Source: Lysobacter sp. BMK333-48F3
Lineage (GTDB): Bacteria; Pseudomonadota; Gammaproteobacteria; Xanthomonadales; Xanthomonadaceae
DNA: 64,000 bases
Direction of reading: 5' to 3'
Assembly (NCBI RefSeq): GCF_019733395.1
Contig: NZ_JAIHOO010000001.1
Span: 2,473,501-2,537,500 of the forward strand
Under the pieces are notes generated by a model. It made no database searches. It was not told the origin of the DNA and saw only the letters and a list, made by a program, of their open reading frames with translations. The translations under genes and the position numbers were made by a program. The stretch's first letter is position 1, and every line of letters starts with the position of its first letter. Positions 49,226-57,403 of this stretch are shown here, piece by piece.

Positions 49226-49804
49226 ATGCGATTGGTACTTCTGGGCGCGCCGGGTTCCGGCAAGGGTACGCAGGCTGCGCGGCTCAAGGAGCATCTGCAG
49301 GTGCCGCATATTTCCACCGGCGACCTGCTGCGCGCCGAAGTCGCGGCCGGCAGCAAGCTGGGCCTGGAAGCCAAGGCGGTGATGGACGCCGGCAACCTGG
49401 TCAGCGACGAGATCCTGCTCGGCATGCTCGAGGACCGCTTCTCGCGTCCCGACACCGCCGGCGGCTTCATCCTCGACGGCTACCCGCGCAACCTGGCCCA
49501 GGCCGATGCGCTGGACGTGCTGCTGAAGAAGATCGGCCAGCCGATGGACTTCGCGGTCCAGCTCGAGGTGTCGACCGACCTGCTGGTCGACCGCATCGCC
49601 GGCCGCGCCGCCGCCCAGGGCCGCGCCGACGACAGTCCGGATGCCGTGCGCACCCGGCTGAAGGTCTACGACGACGTGACCGCGCCGGTGATCGAGTACT
49701 ACCGCCAGCACGGCCGCCTGACCGTGGTCGACGGCGTCGGCTCGCTCGACGAGGTCTTCACCCGCATCGTCGAAGCGCTGGAACCGGCGCCGACGGTGGG
49801 CTGA
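49226..49804 (+). CDS. adk: Adenylate kinase (short form)
   Basis: Interconverts ATP + AMP and 2 ADP. The product starts MRLVLLGAPGSGKGTQAARL with the P-loop at its N terminus, then ISTGDLLRAEVAAGSKLG near 30 and GFILDGYPRNLAQADAL near 78. It has a short LID segment (RIAGRAAAQGRADDSPD) lacking the zinc cysteines of long forms, as usual for this group. I choose the second of two nearby ATGs (49226): AGGAG lies 8 nt upstream of it but only 2 nt from the first (49220). Length 192 aa. Confidence 0.95.
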   Translation: MRLVLLGAPGSGKGTQAARLKEHLQVPHISTGDLLRAEVAAGSKLGLEAKAVMDAGNLVSDEILLGMLEDRFSRPDTAGGFILDGYPRNLAQADALDVLLKKIGQPMDFAVQLEVSTDLLVDRIAGRAAAQGRADDSPDAVRTRLKVYDDVTAPVIEYYRQHGRLTVVDGVGSLDEVFTRIVEALEPAPTVG

Positions 49805-49821
49805 GCCTGCGTTCTTGCTTT

Positions 49822-49994
49822 GCCCCTCTCCCGCTGGCGGGAGAGGGCCGGGGTGAGGGCGGCGAGCCGCCGCCCCCGTTTTGTTCGAATCCAGATCCCG
49901 GTATTGAAGGCCAAGCGCGGCGGTAGGATGGTTTCGTCGTTGGCCGTTCGCGCGCGCCCTCACCCCATCCCTCTCCCGCAGGCGGGAGAGGGGG
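49822..49994. repeat. Inverted pair of CCCTCTCCCG...CGGGAGAGGG elements
   Basis: Copies at 49822-49860 and 49956-49994 are near reverse complements, each with the core CTCTCCCG-N4/5-CGGGAGAG plus GGTGAGGGC or GCCCTCACC. They flank about 95 bp between adk and mpl. This repeat type is common between genes in Xanthomonadaceae and other proteobacteria. Confidence 0.85.
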
Positions 49995-50055
49995 AGTCGG
50001 TGCCAGCGGGAGTCGCTTCGTTGAGCATTCGCAAACTCTTTTGGAAACTCGGATC

Positions 50056-51441
50056 TTGAAGCTGCATATCTTGGGCATCGCCGGTACCTTCATGGGCGGC
50101 GTCGCCGCGCTCGCGCGCGAACTCGGCCACGACGTGGAAGGCAGCGACCAGGCGGTGTATCCGCCGATGTCGACCCAGCTCGAGCAGCTCGGCATCGTCC
50201 TGAGCCAGGGCTATCGTCCCGAAAACATCTCGCCGGACTGCGACGAGATCGTGGTCGGCAACGCGCTCTCGCGCGGCAACCCCGCGGTCGAACAGGTGCT
50301 CGACGACGGCCGCCGCTACACCTCCGGCGCGCAGTGGCTGAGCGAACGGGTGCTGCCGGGCCGCGACACCCTGGCCGTCGCCGGTACCCACGGCAAGACC
50401 ACCACCACCACCATCCTGACCTGGCTGCTGCAAGCCGCCGGTCGCGAGCCGGGCTTCCTGATCGGCGGCGTGGCCGAGGATTTCGGCGTCTCGGCCCGGG
50501 TCGGGAGCGGGCGCGAATTCGTGGTCGAGGCCGACGAGTACGACACCGCGTTCTTCGACAAGCGCAGCAAGTTCGTCCACTACCGGCCGCTGGTCGCGAT
50601 CCTCAACAACCTCGAGTACGACCACGCCGACATCTTTCCCGACGTCGCCGCGATCCAGCGCCAGTTCCACCATCTGGTGCGCACCGTGCCGCGCCGCGGC
50701 CGGCTGATCGTCAACGGCGAAGACGCGCGCCTGGCCGAAGTGCTGGCGATGGGCTGCTGGACCCCGGTCGAGCGCTTCGGCCTCGACGCCGGCGACGGCG
50801 CGGCCGGGTTCGACTGGAGCGCGCGCCTGATCCACCAGGACGGCAGCCGTTTCGCGGTGCTGCAGCAAGGCCGCGAACTGGGCGAGGTCGAATGGCCGCT
50901 GCTCGGCCGGCACAACGTGATGAACGCGTTGGCCGCGCTGGCCGCGGCCAACGCGGTCGGCGTCGACGTCGCCGCGGTGCTGCCGGCGCTGGCCCGGTTC
51001 CGCAGCGTCAAGCGTCGCCTGGAAGTGATCGGCGCAGCCGGCGGCGTCACCGTCTACGACGACTTCGCCCACCATCCGACCGCGATCGCGACCACCCTGG
51101 CCGGCCTGCGCGCGCGGGTCGGCGCGGCGCGGATCGTGGTGGCGATGGAGCCGCGCAGCAATTCGATGCGCCTGGGCGCGCACGCCGATGCGCTGGCGCC
51201 GTCGCTGGACGGCGCCGACGCGGTGGTGTTCCTGCACCGTCCCGAGCTGGCCTGGGATGCCGGCAAGGTGGTCGCCGGCCTGCGCGGCGAAGGCGTCGCG
51301 GTGGCCGATGCCGACGCGCTGATCGCCGCGCTGCGCGAACGCGTGCGCGCCGGCGACCATGTGGTGTTCATGTCCAACGGCGGCTTCGACGGCGCGCCGC
51401 GGCGGTTCTTCGCCGCATTGGCCGAGGCGCAGACCGCCTGA
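50056..51441 (+). CDS. mpl: UDP-N-acetylmuramate:L-Ala-D-Glu-mDAP ligase
   Basis: Recycles murein tripeptide by ligating it to UDP-MurNAc. The 461-aa product begins (M)KLHILGIAGTFMGGVAALAR at a TTG start (50056), which matches the usual Mpl N terminus. It has the ATP loop VAGTHGKTTTTTILTWLL near 110 and VEADEYDTAFFDKRSKFVHY near 160. LNNLEYDHADIFPDV lies near 185 and DDFAHHPTAI near 335. The TTG start and lack of a strong Shine-Dalgarno may reduce expression. It follows adk by 251 bp containing the repeat pair. Confidence 0.93.
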   Translation: MKLHILGIAGTFMGGVAALARELGHDVEGSDQAVYPPMSTQLEQLGIVLSQGYRPENISPDCDEIVVGNALSRGNPAVEQVLDDGRRYTSGAQWLSERVLPGRDTLAVAGTHGKTTTTTILTWLLQAAGREPGFLIGGVAEDFGVSARVGSGREFVVEADEYDTAFFDKRSKFVHYRPLVAILNNLEYDHADIFPDVAAIQRQFHHLVRTVPRRGRLIVNGEDARLAEVLAMGCWTPVERFGLDAGDGAAGFDWSARLIHQDGSRFAVLQQGRELGEVEWPLLGRHNVMNALAALAAANAVGVDVAAVLPALARFRSVKRRLEVIGAAGGVTVYDDFAHHPTAIATTLAGLRARVGAARIVVAMEPRSNSMRLGAHADALAPSLDGADAVVFLHRPELAWDAGKVVAGLRGEGVAVADADALIAALRERVRAGDHVVFMSNGGFDGAPRRFFAALAEAQTA

Positions 51442-51590
51442 CCTTCCGGAGCCGGCCGACGCCGGCCGTCCCAAGCCTCGCGGATCGCGCCCCGCAGGTC
51501 GCGCCCCGCGGATCACGGTCTGCGCGGGCCGCGTTGGACGCCGCATCTGCTGACGCGCATTCCGTCTCTCGACGCCGACCGGGCCGCGAG

Positions 51591-51596
51591 TACACT
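51591..51596 (+). promoter_or_regulatory. Candidate -10 box 6 bp before a start codon
   Basis: TACACT ends 6 bp before the ATG at 51603, with TCGACG 16 bp upstream as a possible -35. The expected transcription start would then be at or next to the ATG, giving a leaderless mRNA. Confidence 0.45.
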
Positions 51597-51602
51597 GCGG
51601 CC

Positions 51603-52184
51603 ATGCCTGTCGACGACCAACCGCTCGGACTGTTTCCGTTGCATACCGTGCTGGTGCCGGGCGCGTCGATCGACCTGCGCGTGTTCGAGCGCCGCTACCT
51701 CGACCTGATCCGCGACTGCGGCCGCGAAGGCCGCGGCTTCGGCGTGTGCCTGATCATGGAAGGCGACGAGGTCGGCGCGCCGGCCAGCGCAGCGGCGTTC
51801 GGCACCGAGGCGCTGATCGAGGATTTCGGCACCGGCGACGACGGCCTGTTGCTGTTGCGCGTGCGCGGCGCGCGCCGCTTCCACGCCGGCCGGGTGCGGG
51901 TGCGCGACAACGGCTTGCAGGTCGCCGAGGTCGAATGGTGCGCGCCGGATCCGGACGACGAACTGCGGCCCGAACATTCGTTGCTGGCGACCCTGCTGGA
52001 GGGGCTGCTCGAACAGGCCGGCGGCGAACACCACTTGGCGCCGCACGCGCGTCGCGACGAGGCCGCCTGGGTCGGCTGGCGCCTGGCCGAACTGCTGCCG
52101 CTGGCGCCGGCGCAGCGGCAATGGCTGCTGCAACTCGACGACCCGCACCGGCGCCTGGATCACCTGCTGACCCTGTTGCACTGA
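51603..52184 (+). CDS. LON N-terminal-domain protein
   Basis: The 193-aa product is a stand-alone PUA-like LON substrate-binding domain: PLGLFPLHTVLVPGASIDLR at the N terminus and VFERRYLDLIRDCGREGRGF near 24. A C-terminal helical bundle includes LLEGLLEQAGGE. It lacks the AAA+ and protease parts of Lon. Members are widespread in proteobacteria with poorly defined function. No Shine-Dalgarno is visible, consistent with the leaderless promoter arrangement. Confidence 0.85.
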   Translation: MPVDDQPLGLFPLHTVLVPGASIDLRVFERRYLDLIRDCGREGRGFGVCLIMEGDEVGAPASAAAFGTEALIEDFGTGDDGLLLLRVRGARRFHAGRVRVRDNGLQVAEVEWCAPDPDDELRPEHSLLATLLEGLLEQAGGEHHLAPHARRDEAAWVGWRLAELLPLAPAQRQWLLQLDDPHRRLDHLLTLLH

Positions 52185-52203
52185 GCGGCCGCACGGCCGC
52201 GCT

Positions 52204-54222
52204 TCAGGGCGCGGGCGCGGCGCTCTGCGGCAACTGATACTGCGAACGCAGGCGCAGCACCGGCGCGCCGTTCTTCGGATGCGGCTGTTCGAGCAGGACG
52301 AAGCCGGTCAGCGCCTTGCGCACTTCGGCATGGGCGCGGCCGCCGTCGGCCTGCGGCAGCCACAGCGCGGCGGCATCGAAGGGCTTGGTCAGGCGCAAGG
52401 TCTGGGTGGTGCCGACCCACAGCGGCGTGCCGTCGGAAAGCACCGCCGGCGCCGGCCACAGGCGCAGCGCGTACTGCTGGTCCGGCGTCGGGCCGTCGCG
52501 CAGCATCAGCAGGGCTTCGGCCTGCGCGTCCAGGGTGGCCGGCAGCACCACCTGCTCGCGCGCCGGGGTGTCGTCGTCGAGCAGGGCGATGGTCGCCAGC
52601 CAATTGGCCTGTTCCTGCACCCGCCAACCGGCCGCCTCCAGGCTGGCGCGCAGCGGCGGCAACGCGCCGGCGACCTGCACGTCCAGCGGCCAGCGCCCGC
52701 GCGCGTCGCGTTCGTTGCGCTGCGCCGGCAGGCTGGCCCAGTCGCTGCGCCACCAGGCCTGCGCGTCGAGCACGGCGCTGGGCTGGGCGGCGGCGAACTT
52801 GGCCAGCAGCGCATCGGCGGCGCGCGGCGCGTGCCACAGCGCGGCGGCGGCGAACACGGTGTAGAACAGCACCGCCAGCGGCCGCATCCAGAACGAACGG
52901 GCGACGTGGCGGCGATAGGCGATGCCCAGCACCAGCAGCCAGACGATGCCGAACAAGGTGCCGCCGACCAGGTCGCTGGGCCAGTGCGCGCCCAGGTACA
53001 GGCGCGAGAAACCGACCAGGGTGGTGACCACTCCGGCCATCAGGTACGGCCAGACCCGCTGCCGCCCCGGCAGTTCGCGTGCGATCAGCACGGCGAAGAA
53101 CCCGAACACGATCGTGGTCATGGTGACCGCGACCGAGGGGAAGCCGAAGCCGGCCGGCGCGGTCGGCGGACGCGGCATGTCGATCGCCGCTTCCAGCAAC
53201 TGGGTCAGGGCCAGGCCGAACACGATCGCGCCGACCCAGTGCGCCGCCGCCATCCAGCGCCGGCGCCAGGCCAGATACGCCAGCACCGCCAGCGCCGCCG
53301 GCGCCAGCACCGCCGGATCGCCGAGGCTGGCCAGCGCGGCCATCAGCCGGTCGGCGAGCGGATTGCGCAAGGTCCACATGAACTCGTGCACGCTGTGGTC
53401 GATCGCCAGCGGCCCGCCGCTGGCCAACAGAGAGGCCAGCAGGGTGAACCAGATCCAGCTGATGCCGAGCAGGCACACCGCCAGCATCACCAGCGAGGCC
53501 GATTCGGGCCGGTTGGGGTCGATCAGCGCCGCGGCGTAGCGGCCCAGGCGCGGATGCGCGCGGGTCCAGCGCAAGGCCCGGGCGAGCAGGTTGTCGGCGT
53601 GGTTGGCGAACCAGCGCCAGGTGTAGAGCACCCCGGCCCAGACCAGGGCCACGGCCACCAACAGCCCGCCCAGCACCACCGCGAGCCGGTCGGCGACCGC
53701 GGCGACCGCGTCGTAGGACGCGCCCAGGATCCAGCCCGGCGCCAGGAACAGCCCCGACCAGGCGACGCAGGCCAGCAGGCTGGGAATCGCGTAGCGCCGC
53801 ATCGGCATGCGCAGCATGCCGGCGATGGCCGGCACGAACGGCCGCACCGCGCCGACGAAGCGGGCGATCACGATGCTCTTGCTGCCGTGGCGGCGGAACA
53901 GGTTCTCGCCGCGGTCCAGCCATTGCGGATAGCGCGAGAACGGCCAGCGTTCGCGCAGGGTCGGGCCCCAGCGATAGCCGACCCAGTAGCTCAAGCCGTC
54001 GCCGGCGAAGGCGCCCAGGGTCGAGCAGATCAAGGCATAGGGGCCGTTGATGTGGCCGAGGCCGACCAGCGCGCCGACCGCGAACAGCAGCGGCAATGCG
54101 GGCACGACGATGCCGACGATGACCAGCGCATCGCAGAACGCGATCAGGAAGATCACGATGCCGGCGGCGATGGGATTGGCCGCGATCCATGCGGTCGCGC
54201 TTTCGAGCCAGGCAGGTTCCAT
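52204..54222 (-). CDS. Fused DedA / PAP2 phosphatase / LssY-like membrane protein
   Basis: The 672-aa product has an N-terminal DedA (SNARE-associated) domain with IARFVGAVRPFVPAIAGMLRM near 115 and a PAP2-like domain in the middle. The latter has DMPRPPTAP, GFPSVAVTMTT and SRLYLGAHWPSDLVGG (near 330-400). An LssY-like C-terminal region follows. The second PAP2 motif lacks the expected His (PSVA instead of PSGH), while SR-x5-H-x3-D is intact. The start at 54222 has TATAAT 6 bp upstream, so the mRNA may be leaderless; the open frame upstream runs through repeat DNA. Predicted role: membrane lipid transport or dephosphorylation. Confidence 0.85.
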   Translation of the reverse strand: MEPAWLESATAWIAANPIAAGIVIFLIAFCDALVIVGIVVPALPLLFAVGALVGLGHINGPYALICSTLGAFAGDGLSYWVGYRWGPTLRERWPFSRYPQWLDRGENLFRRHGSKSIVIARFVGAVRPFVPAIAGMLRMPMRRYAIPSLLACVAWSGLFLAPGWILGASYDAVAAVADRLAVVLGGLLVAVALVWAGVLYTWRWFANHADNLLARALRWTRAHPRLGRYAAALIDPNRPESASLVMLAVCLLGISWIWFTLLASLLASGGPLAIDHSVHEFMWTLRNPLADRLMAALASLGDPAVLAPAALAVLAYLAWRRRWMAAAHWVGAIVFGLALTQLLEAAIDMPRPPTAPAGFGFPSVAVTMTTIVFGFFAVLIARELPGRQRVWPYLMAGVVTTLVGFSRLYLGAHWPSDLVGGTLFGIVWLLVLGIAYRRHVARSFWMRPLAVLFYTVFAAAALWHAPRAADALLAKFAAAQPSAVLDAQAWWRSDWASLPAQRNERDARGRWPLDVQVAGALPPLRASLEAAGWRVQEQANWLATIALLDDDTPAREQVVLPATLDAQAEALLMLRDGPTPDQQYALRLWPAPAVLSDGTPLWVGTTQTLRLTKPFDAAALWLPQADGGRAHAEVRKALTGFVLLEQPHPKNGAPVLRLRSQYQLPQSAAPAP

Positions 54223-54228
54223 CGCCCG

Positions 54229-54234
54229 ATTATA
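54229..54234 (-). promoter_or_regulatory. -10 box of the DedA/PAP2 gene
   Basis: A consensus TATAAT lies 6 bp before the ATG at 54222. The -35 region (TCCTCG) is poor. The transcript would begin at the start codon. Confidence 0.6.
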
Positions 54235-54272
54235 GGCAGGGCGTGCTGTGGCGAGGATGACTGTGTTTGGGG

Positions 54273-54371
54273 CCGGGAATGGGGAATCGGGAATCGGGAA
54301 TCGTAAGAGCCAGACTCCAGGGCGGGCAGGTTCTGCTTGCCGATTCCCCATTCCCGATTCCCGATTCCCGG
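54273..54371. repeat. Inverted pair of GGGAATS arrays between divergent genes
   Basis: The left arm (54273-54303) holds four heptads and the right arm (54341-54371) is its near-perfect complement, with a 37-bp centre. It fills the space between the candidate leaderless promoters of the DedA gene and the kinase-like gene. Confidence 0.88.
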
Positions 54372-54378
54372 CTGCCAG

Positions 54379-54384
54379 TACACT
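54379..54384 (+). promoter_or_regulatory. Candidate -10 box of the kinase-like gene
   Basis: TACACT ends 7 bp before the ATG at 54392. No usable -35 is visible because the repeat arm occupies that position. Confidence 0.4.
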
Positions 54385-54391
54385 TGCCGCC

Positions 54392-55060
54392 ATGCCCACC
54401 GACCCCAGCCAGCCCAGCGAAGTCGCCGCGCTCAAGGCCGACAGCTTCGGCCGCATCGCCTTGATGCGCGGGCCGCAGGGTTTGTTCGTGCGGCGCGATC
54501 TCGGTCACGTGCCGTGGTGGCTGCGGCTGCCGGCGTGGTGGCTGGCGCGGCGCGAAGCGCGCGCCTTGCGGCGCGTCGACGGCCTGGAGGCGACGCCGCA
54601 GTTGCTGGCCTGGGACGGCCGCCGCCTGGACCGCAGCTATCTCGACGGCGCGGCCATGTACCAGCGCCCGCCGCGCGGCGACCTGGCCTATTTCCGCCAG
54701 GCCCGGCGCCTGCTGCAACGCCTGCACCGGCGCGGCCTGGCGCACAACGACCTGGCCAAGGAAGCCAACTGGCTGGTCCTGGCCGATGGCCGTCCGGCGA
54801 TCATCGACTTCCAGCTCGCCACCCGCGGCGACCCGCGCGCGCGCTGGATGCGCCTGCTCGCGCGCGAGGATTTGCGCCATCTGCTCAAACACAAGCGCAC
54901 CTACTGCGCGCAGGCGCTGACCCCGGTCGAGCGTCGCCTGCTGCAGCGCCGCTCCTGGCTGCGCGAGGCCTGGTTCGCCACCGGCAAGCCGGTCTACCGC
55001 TTCGTCACCCGCCGGATCCTGCATTGGGAAGACAACGAGGGGCAGGGGCCTAAGCCTTGA
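54392..55060 (+). CDS. Protein kinase-like (RIO/InaA-type) protein
   Basis: The 222-aa product has FGRIALMRGPQGLFVRRDLG near 19 (glycine-poor loop), then the catalytic loop LHRRGLAHNDLAKEANWLVL near 115 and IIDFQLATRGD near 138. Thus HND replaces HRD and DFQ replaces DFG, as in RIO- or lipopolysaccharide-type kinases. It is probably an active phosphotransferase, because Asp117-like and Asp140-like residues are kept, but its substrate is unknown. GGGAATS repeats flank it on both sides. The start codon follows a possible leaderless promoter. Confidence 0.75.
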   Translation: MPTDPSQPSEVAALKADSFGRIALMRGPQGLFVRRDLGHVPWWLRLPAWWLARREARALRRVDGLEATPQLLAWDGRRLDRSYLDGAAMYQRPPRGDLAYFRQARRLLQRLHRRGLAHNDLAKEANWLVLADGRPAIIDFQLATRGDPRARWMRLLAREDLRHLLKHKRTYCAQALTPVERRLLQRRSWLREAWFATGKPVYRFVTRRILHWEDNEGQGPKP

Positions 55061-55065
55061 GGGGC

Positions 55066-55220
55066 GGGAATCGGGAATGGGGAATGGGGAATGGGGAATC
55101 GGAACAGCGGGGCGCGGCTTCTTGTGAGTAGGGCTTGGGTCTCGGCCCAAACGCCTGCGTAGGGATTAGCATTGGGGCAACTGCTTTACCGATTCCCGAT
55201 TCCCCATTCCCGATTCCCGG
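55066..55220. repeat. Inverted pair of GGGAATS arrays before the SDR gene
   Basis: The left arm (55066-55102) has five heptads and the right arm (55190-55220) four in reverse complement, with about 87 bp between. The right arm ends 7 bp before the SDR start codon. Confidence 0.85.
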
Positions 55221-55227
55221 CCCCCCA

Positions 55228-56043
55228 ATGACCCTCCAAGGCAAAACCCTCTTCATCACCGGCGCCTCGCGCGGCATCGGCCGCGAGATCGCGCTGCGCG
55301 CTGCGCGCGACGGCGCCAACATCGCCATCGCGGCCAAGTCCTCGGTCGCCAATCCCAAGCTGCCGGGCACCATCCATAGCGTCGCGGCCGAAGTCGAGGC
55401 GGCCGGCGGGCGCGCGCTGGCGCTCAAGTGCGATATCCGCGAAGAGGACGAAGTCCAGGCCGCGGTCGCGGCGACTGCGGACGCGTTCGGCGGCATCGAC
55501 ATCCTGGTCAACAACGCCAGCGCGATCTGGCTGCGCGGCACCCTGGACACGCCGATGAAGCGCTTCGACCTGATGCAGCAGGTCAACGCCCGCGGCAGCT
55601 TCCTCTGCGCCCAGGCCTGCCTGCCCTACCTGCGCCAGGCCGCCAACCCGCACATCCTGACCCTGGCGCCGCCGCCCAGCCTTGACCCGAAGTGGTGGGC
55701 GCCGCATACCGGCTACACCCTGGCCAAGATGGGCATGAGCTTCGTCACCCTGGGCCTGGCCGCCGAGTTCGGCCCGACCGGAATAGCGGTGAACGCGCTA
55801 TGGCCGAAAACCATCATCGCCACCGATGCGCTGAATCTCATCCCCGGCGTTCCCGTCGACCGCTGCCGCAAGCCGGAGATCGTCGCCGACGCGGTGCGCG
55901 AAGTGCTGATCCGGCCGGCGCAGGGCTTCTACGGCCGGTTCCTGATCGACGAAGAGGTGCTGGGCGAAGCCGGGGTGAGCGATTTCGGCCGCTACGCGGT
56001 CGAGCCGGGCAAGCCGCTGTTGCCGGATCTGTTCCTGGATTGA
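55228..56043 (+). CDS. Short-chain dehydrogenase/reductase
   Basis: The 271-aa product has the cofactor motif FITGASRGIGREIALRAARD near residue 9, LVNNASAIW near 92, and the catalytic Tyr-Lys in HTGYTLAKMGMSF near 160. The long insert AAKSSVANPKLPGTIHSVAA resembles hydroxysteroid dehydrogenase-like 2 proteins. The active-site Ser that normally precedes the YxxxK Tyr is not obvious: APPPSLDPKWW occupies that place. The substrate is unknown. The repeat immediately upstream leaves little room for a ribosome binding site; none is evident. Confidence 0.85.
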   Translation: MTLQGKTLFITGASRGIGREIALRAARDGANIAIAAKSSVANPKLPGTIHSVAAEVEAAGGRALALKCDIREEDEVQAAVAATADAFGGIDILVNNASAIWLRGTLDTPMKRFDLMQQVNARGSFLCAQACLPYLRQAANPHILTLAPPPSLDPKWWAPHTGYTLAKMGMSFVTLGLAAEFGPTGIAVNALWPKTIIATDALNLIPGVPVDRCRKPEIVADAVREVLIRPAQGFYGRFLIDEEVLGEAGVSDFGRYAVEPGKPLLPDLFLD

Positions 56044-56074
56044 GCCGGTCGCCTCCTGGCGATGTTCGATAAAA

Positions 56075-56099
56075 AACAGCCCCGCGATGCGGGGCTGTT
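56075..56099. terminator. Bidirectional terminator between SDR and DUF3472-like genes
   Basis: An 11-bp stem (AACAGCCCCGC with GCGGGGCTGTT) with a 3-nt loop. The minus-strand side ends in TTTTTT, which fits the end of the gene at 56126. Confidence 0.9.
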
Positions 56100-56125
56100 G
56101 GCTTGAACGACGGGTCGACGACGGC

Positions 56126-57403
56126 TCAGGGCGCAGCCTCGGGCAGCGCCGCCAGGTTCACCCGCGGCTTGAACCACGACGCGCTGCGGGCGAACACGCT
56201 GCCCGGCGTCGCCGCATGACTGAAGAAGCCGGTGTTGCGCAGATAGAAGGCCGGGGCGATCGCGCCGCCGGTGATGTCCAGGCGCTGCCGGTTGTGCGCA
56301 GTGGCATCGACGGTGAAGCGCGCCGATTTGATTTCGGTCCACACGCCGTCGGCGGACACCGCCCACTGGTTGCCGTACAGGGCCAGGCGGTCGAGGTAGC
56401 CGTAGTTCGGGTTGAACGACTCGATGAAGGAGTACACGCCCTTCTGATAGGTCGACCCGCCCTCGTACTTCCAGGTGGCGATGAAGCGCCAGCGGCAATC
56501 GCCGCGGCCGAGCACGCAAGGCGTGCCGAACCAGGCCGAGAACAGAGTGTTGCCCTGTCCGTCCGGGCGCGCCCGGGTGATGAAGCGGTAGGTGTGGCCG
56601 GGTTTCCAGTCGTAGCGCAGGAAGCTCTGGCCGCCGGTGCCCTCGCCGCCGAAATCCTGGGCGATCACGTCTTCGCCTTTCTTCAGCAACGTGGTCTTGC
56701 CGGTCGGCGAATCCCATACCGAGAACAGCACCCGGCGCTCCTTGGCGGAGTTGACCTGGATGCCGAAATAGCCCTGCGAGAAGCCGTTGGCCATGAAGTA
56801 CGAGCCGATCGGGTCGCGGCCCTTGGCCACGGTGACTTCGTTGTAGAAGTACTCGGTGTCGTCCGGAACGCTGTAGCCCAGGTGGCCGGACGGGCCGCGC
56901 CGCGACCAGTAGAAGTTGGCCGGGTCGTTGGCGAACACCAGGCCGGCGTCCGCGGCGCTGCCGCTGACCTCGAGCCCGGAAATGTCGCCGTAGTAGCCGC
57001 CGTCGCTGCTCACTCCGCGAAGATCGACCTTGACGTAGCCGGGCCGGGCGATGGCGAAGCTGCCGACGTGGAAAGACGAGGTGCCCGTGCCCGACAGTGC
57101 GGCGAGCCGGCGCTGGCCGTCGATCGACACCTCGACCGTGCTGCGGTTCGCGCCGTGCAACGCGCCCACCAGCGACAGCTCGACCCGGCCGGCGCGGTTG
57201 GCGAAGAAATACACGCTGGCCACGGCCTTGTCCGAACTCCAATTGTGCAGCCCGGTGTCGTTGACCAGCTCTTCGCCTGCTGGCGCGGGCCGGGTGATGA
57301 AGGCGTTTCCGCCCAGCGGGACGACGGTCTTGGTGGTCTGCGCGAACAAGGGACTCGACAGCAACGACAGGGACAGCAACAACCCGATGGCGGTCTTTCG
57401 CAT
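56126..57403 (-). CDS. Secreted DUF5077/DUF3472-type protein
   Basis: The 425-aa product has a signal peptide (MRKTAIGLLLSLSLLSSPLFAQ, cleavage near residue 22). An N-terminal carbohydrate-binding-like beta-sandwich (DUF5077, about 28-150) is followed by a DUF3472-like domain with TEYFYNEVTVAKGRDPIGSY and SFLRYDWKPGHTYRFITRAR. Family members are extracellular and of unknown function, perhaps glycan-binding. The promoter region contains a perfect CGCGTTTCGAAACGCG palindrome over the -35 box, suggesting repression by a dimeric regulator. It ends at the terminator at 56075. Confidence 0.82.
   Translation of the reverse strand: MRKTAIGLLLSLSLLSSPLFAQTTKTVVPLGGNAFITRPAPAGEELVNDTGLHNWSSDKAVASVYFFANRAGRVELSLVGALHGANRSTVEVSIDGQRRLAALSGTGTSSFHVGSFAIARPGYVKVDLRGVSSDGGYYGDISGLEVSGSAADAGLVFANDPANFYWSRRGPSGHLGYSVPDDTEYFYNEVTVAKGRDPIGSYFMANGFSQGYFGIQVNSAKERRVLFSVWDSPTGKTTLLKKGEDVIAQDFGGEGTGGQSFLRYDWKPGHTYRFITRARPDGQGNTLFSAWFGTPCVLGRGDCRWRFIATWKYEGGSTYQKGVYSFIESFNPNYGYLDRLALYGNQWAVSADGVWTEIKSARFTVDATAHNRQRLDITGGAIAPAFYLRNTGFFSHAATPGSVFARSASWFKPRVNLAALPEAAP

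Noticed and set aside
52279..54306. Plus-strand frame of about 675 codons opposite the DedA/PAP2 gene.
   Set aside because: Antisense, with Gln/Arg/His-rich low complexity and no domain.
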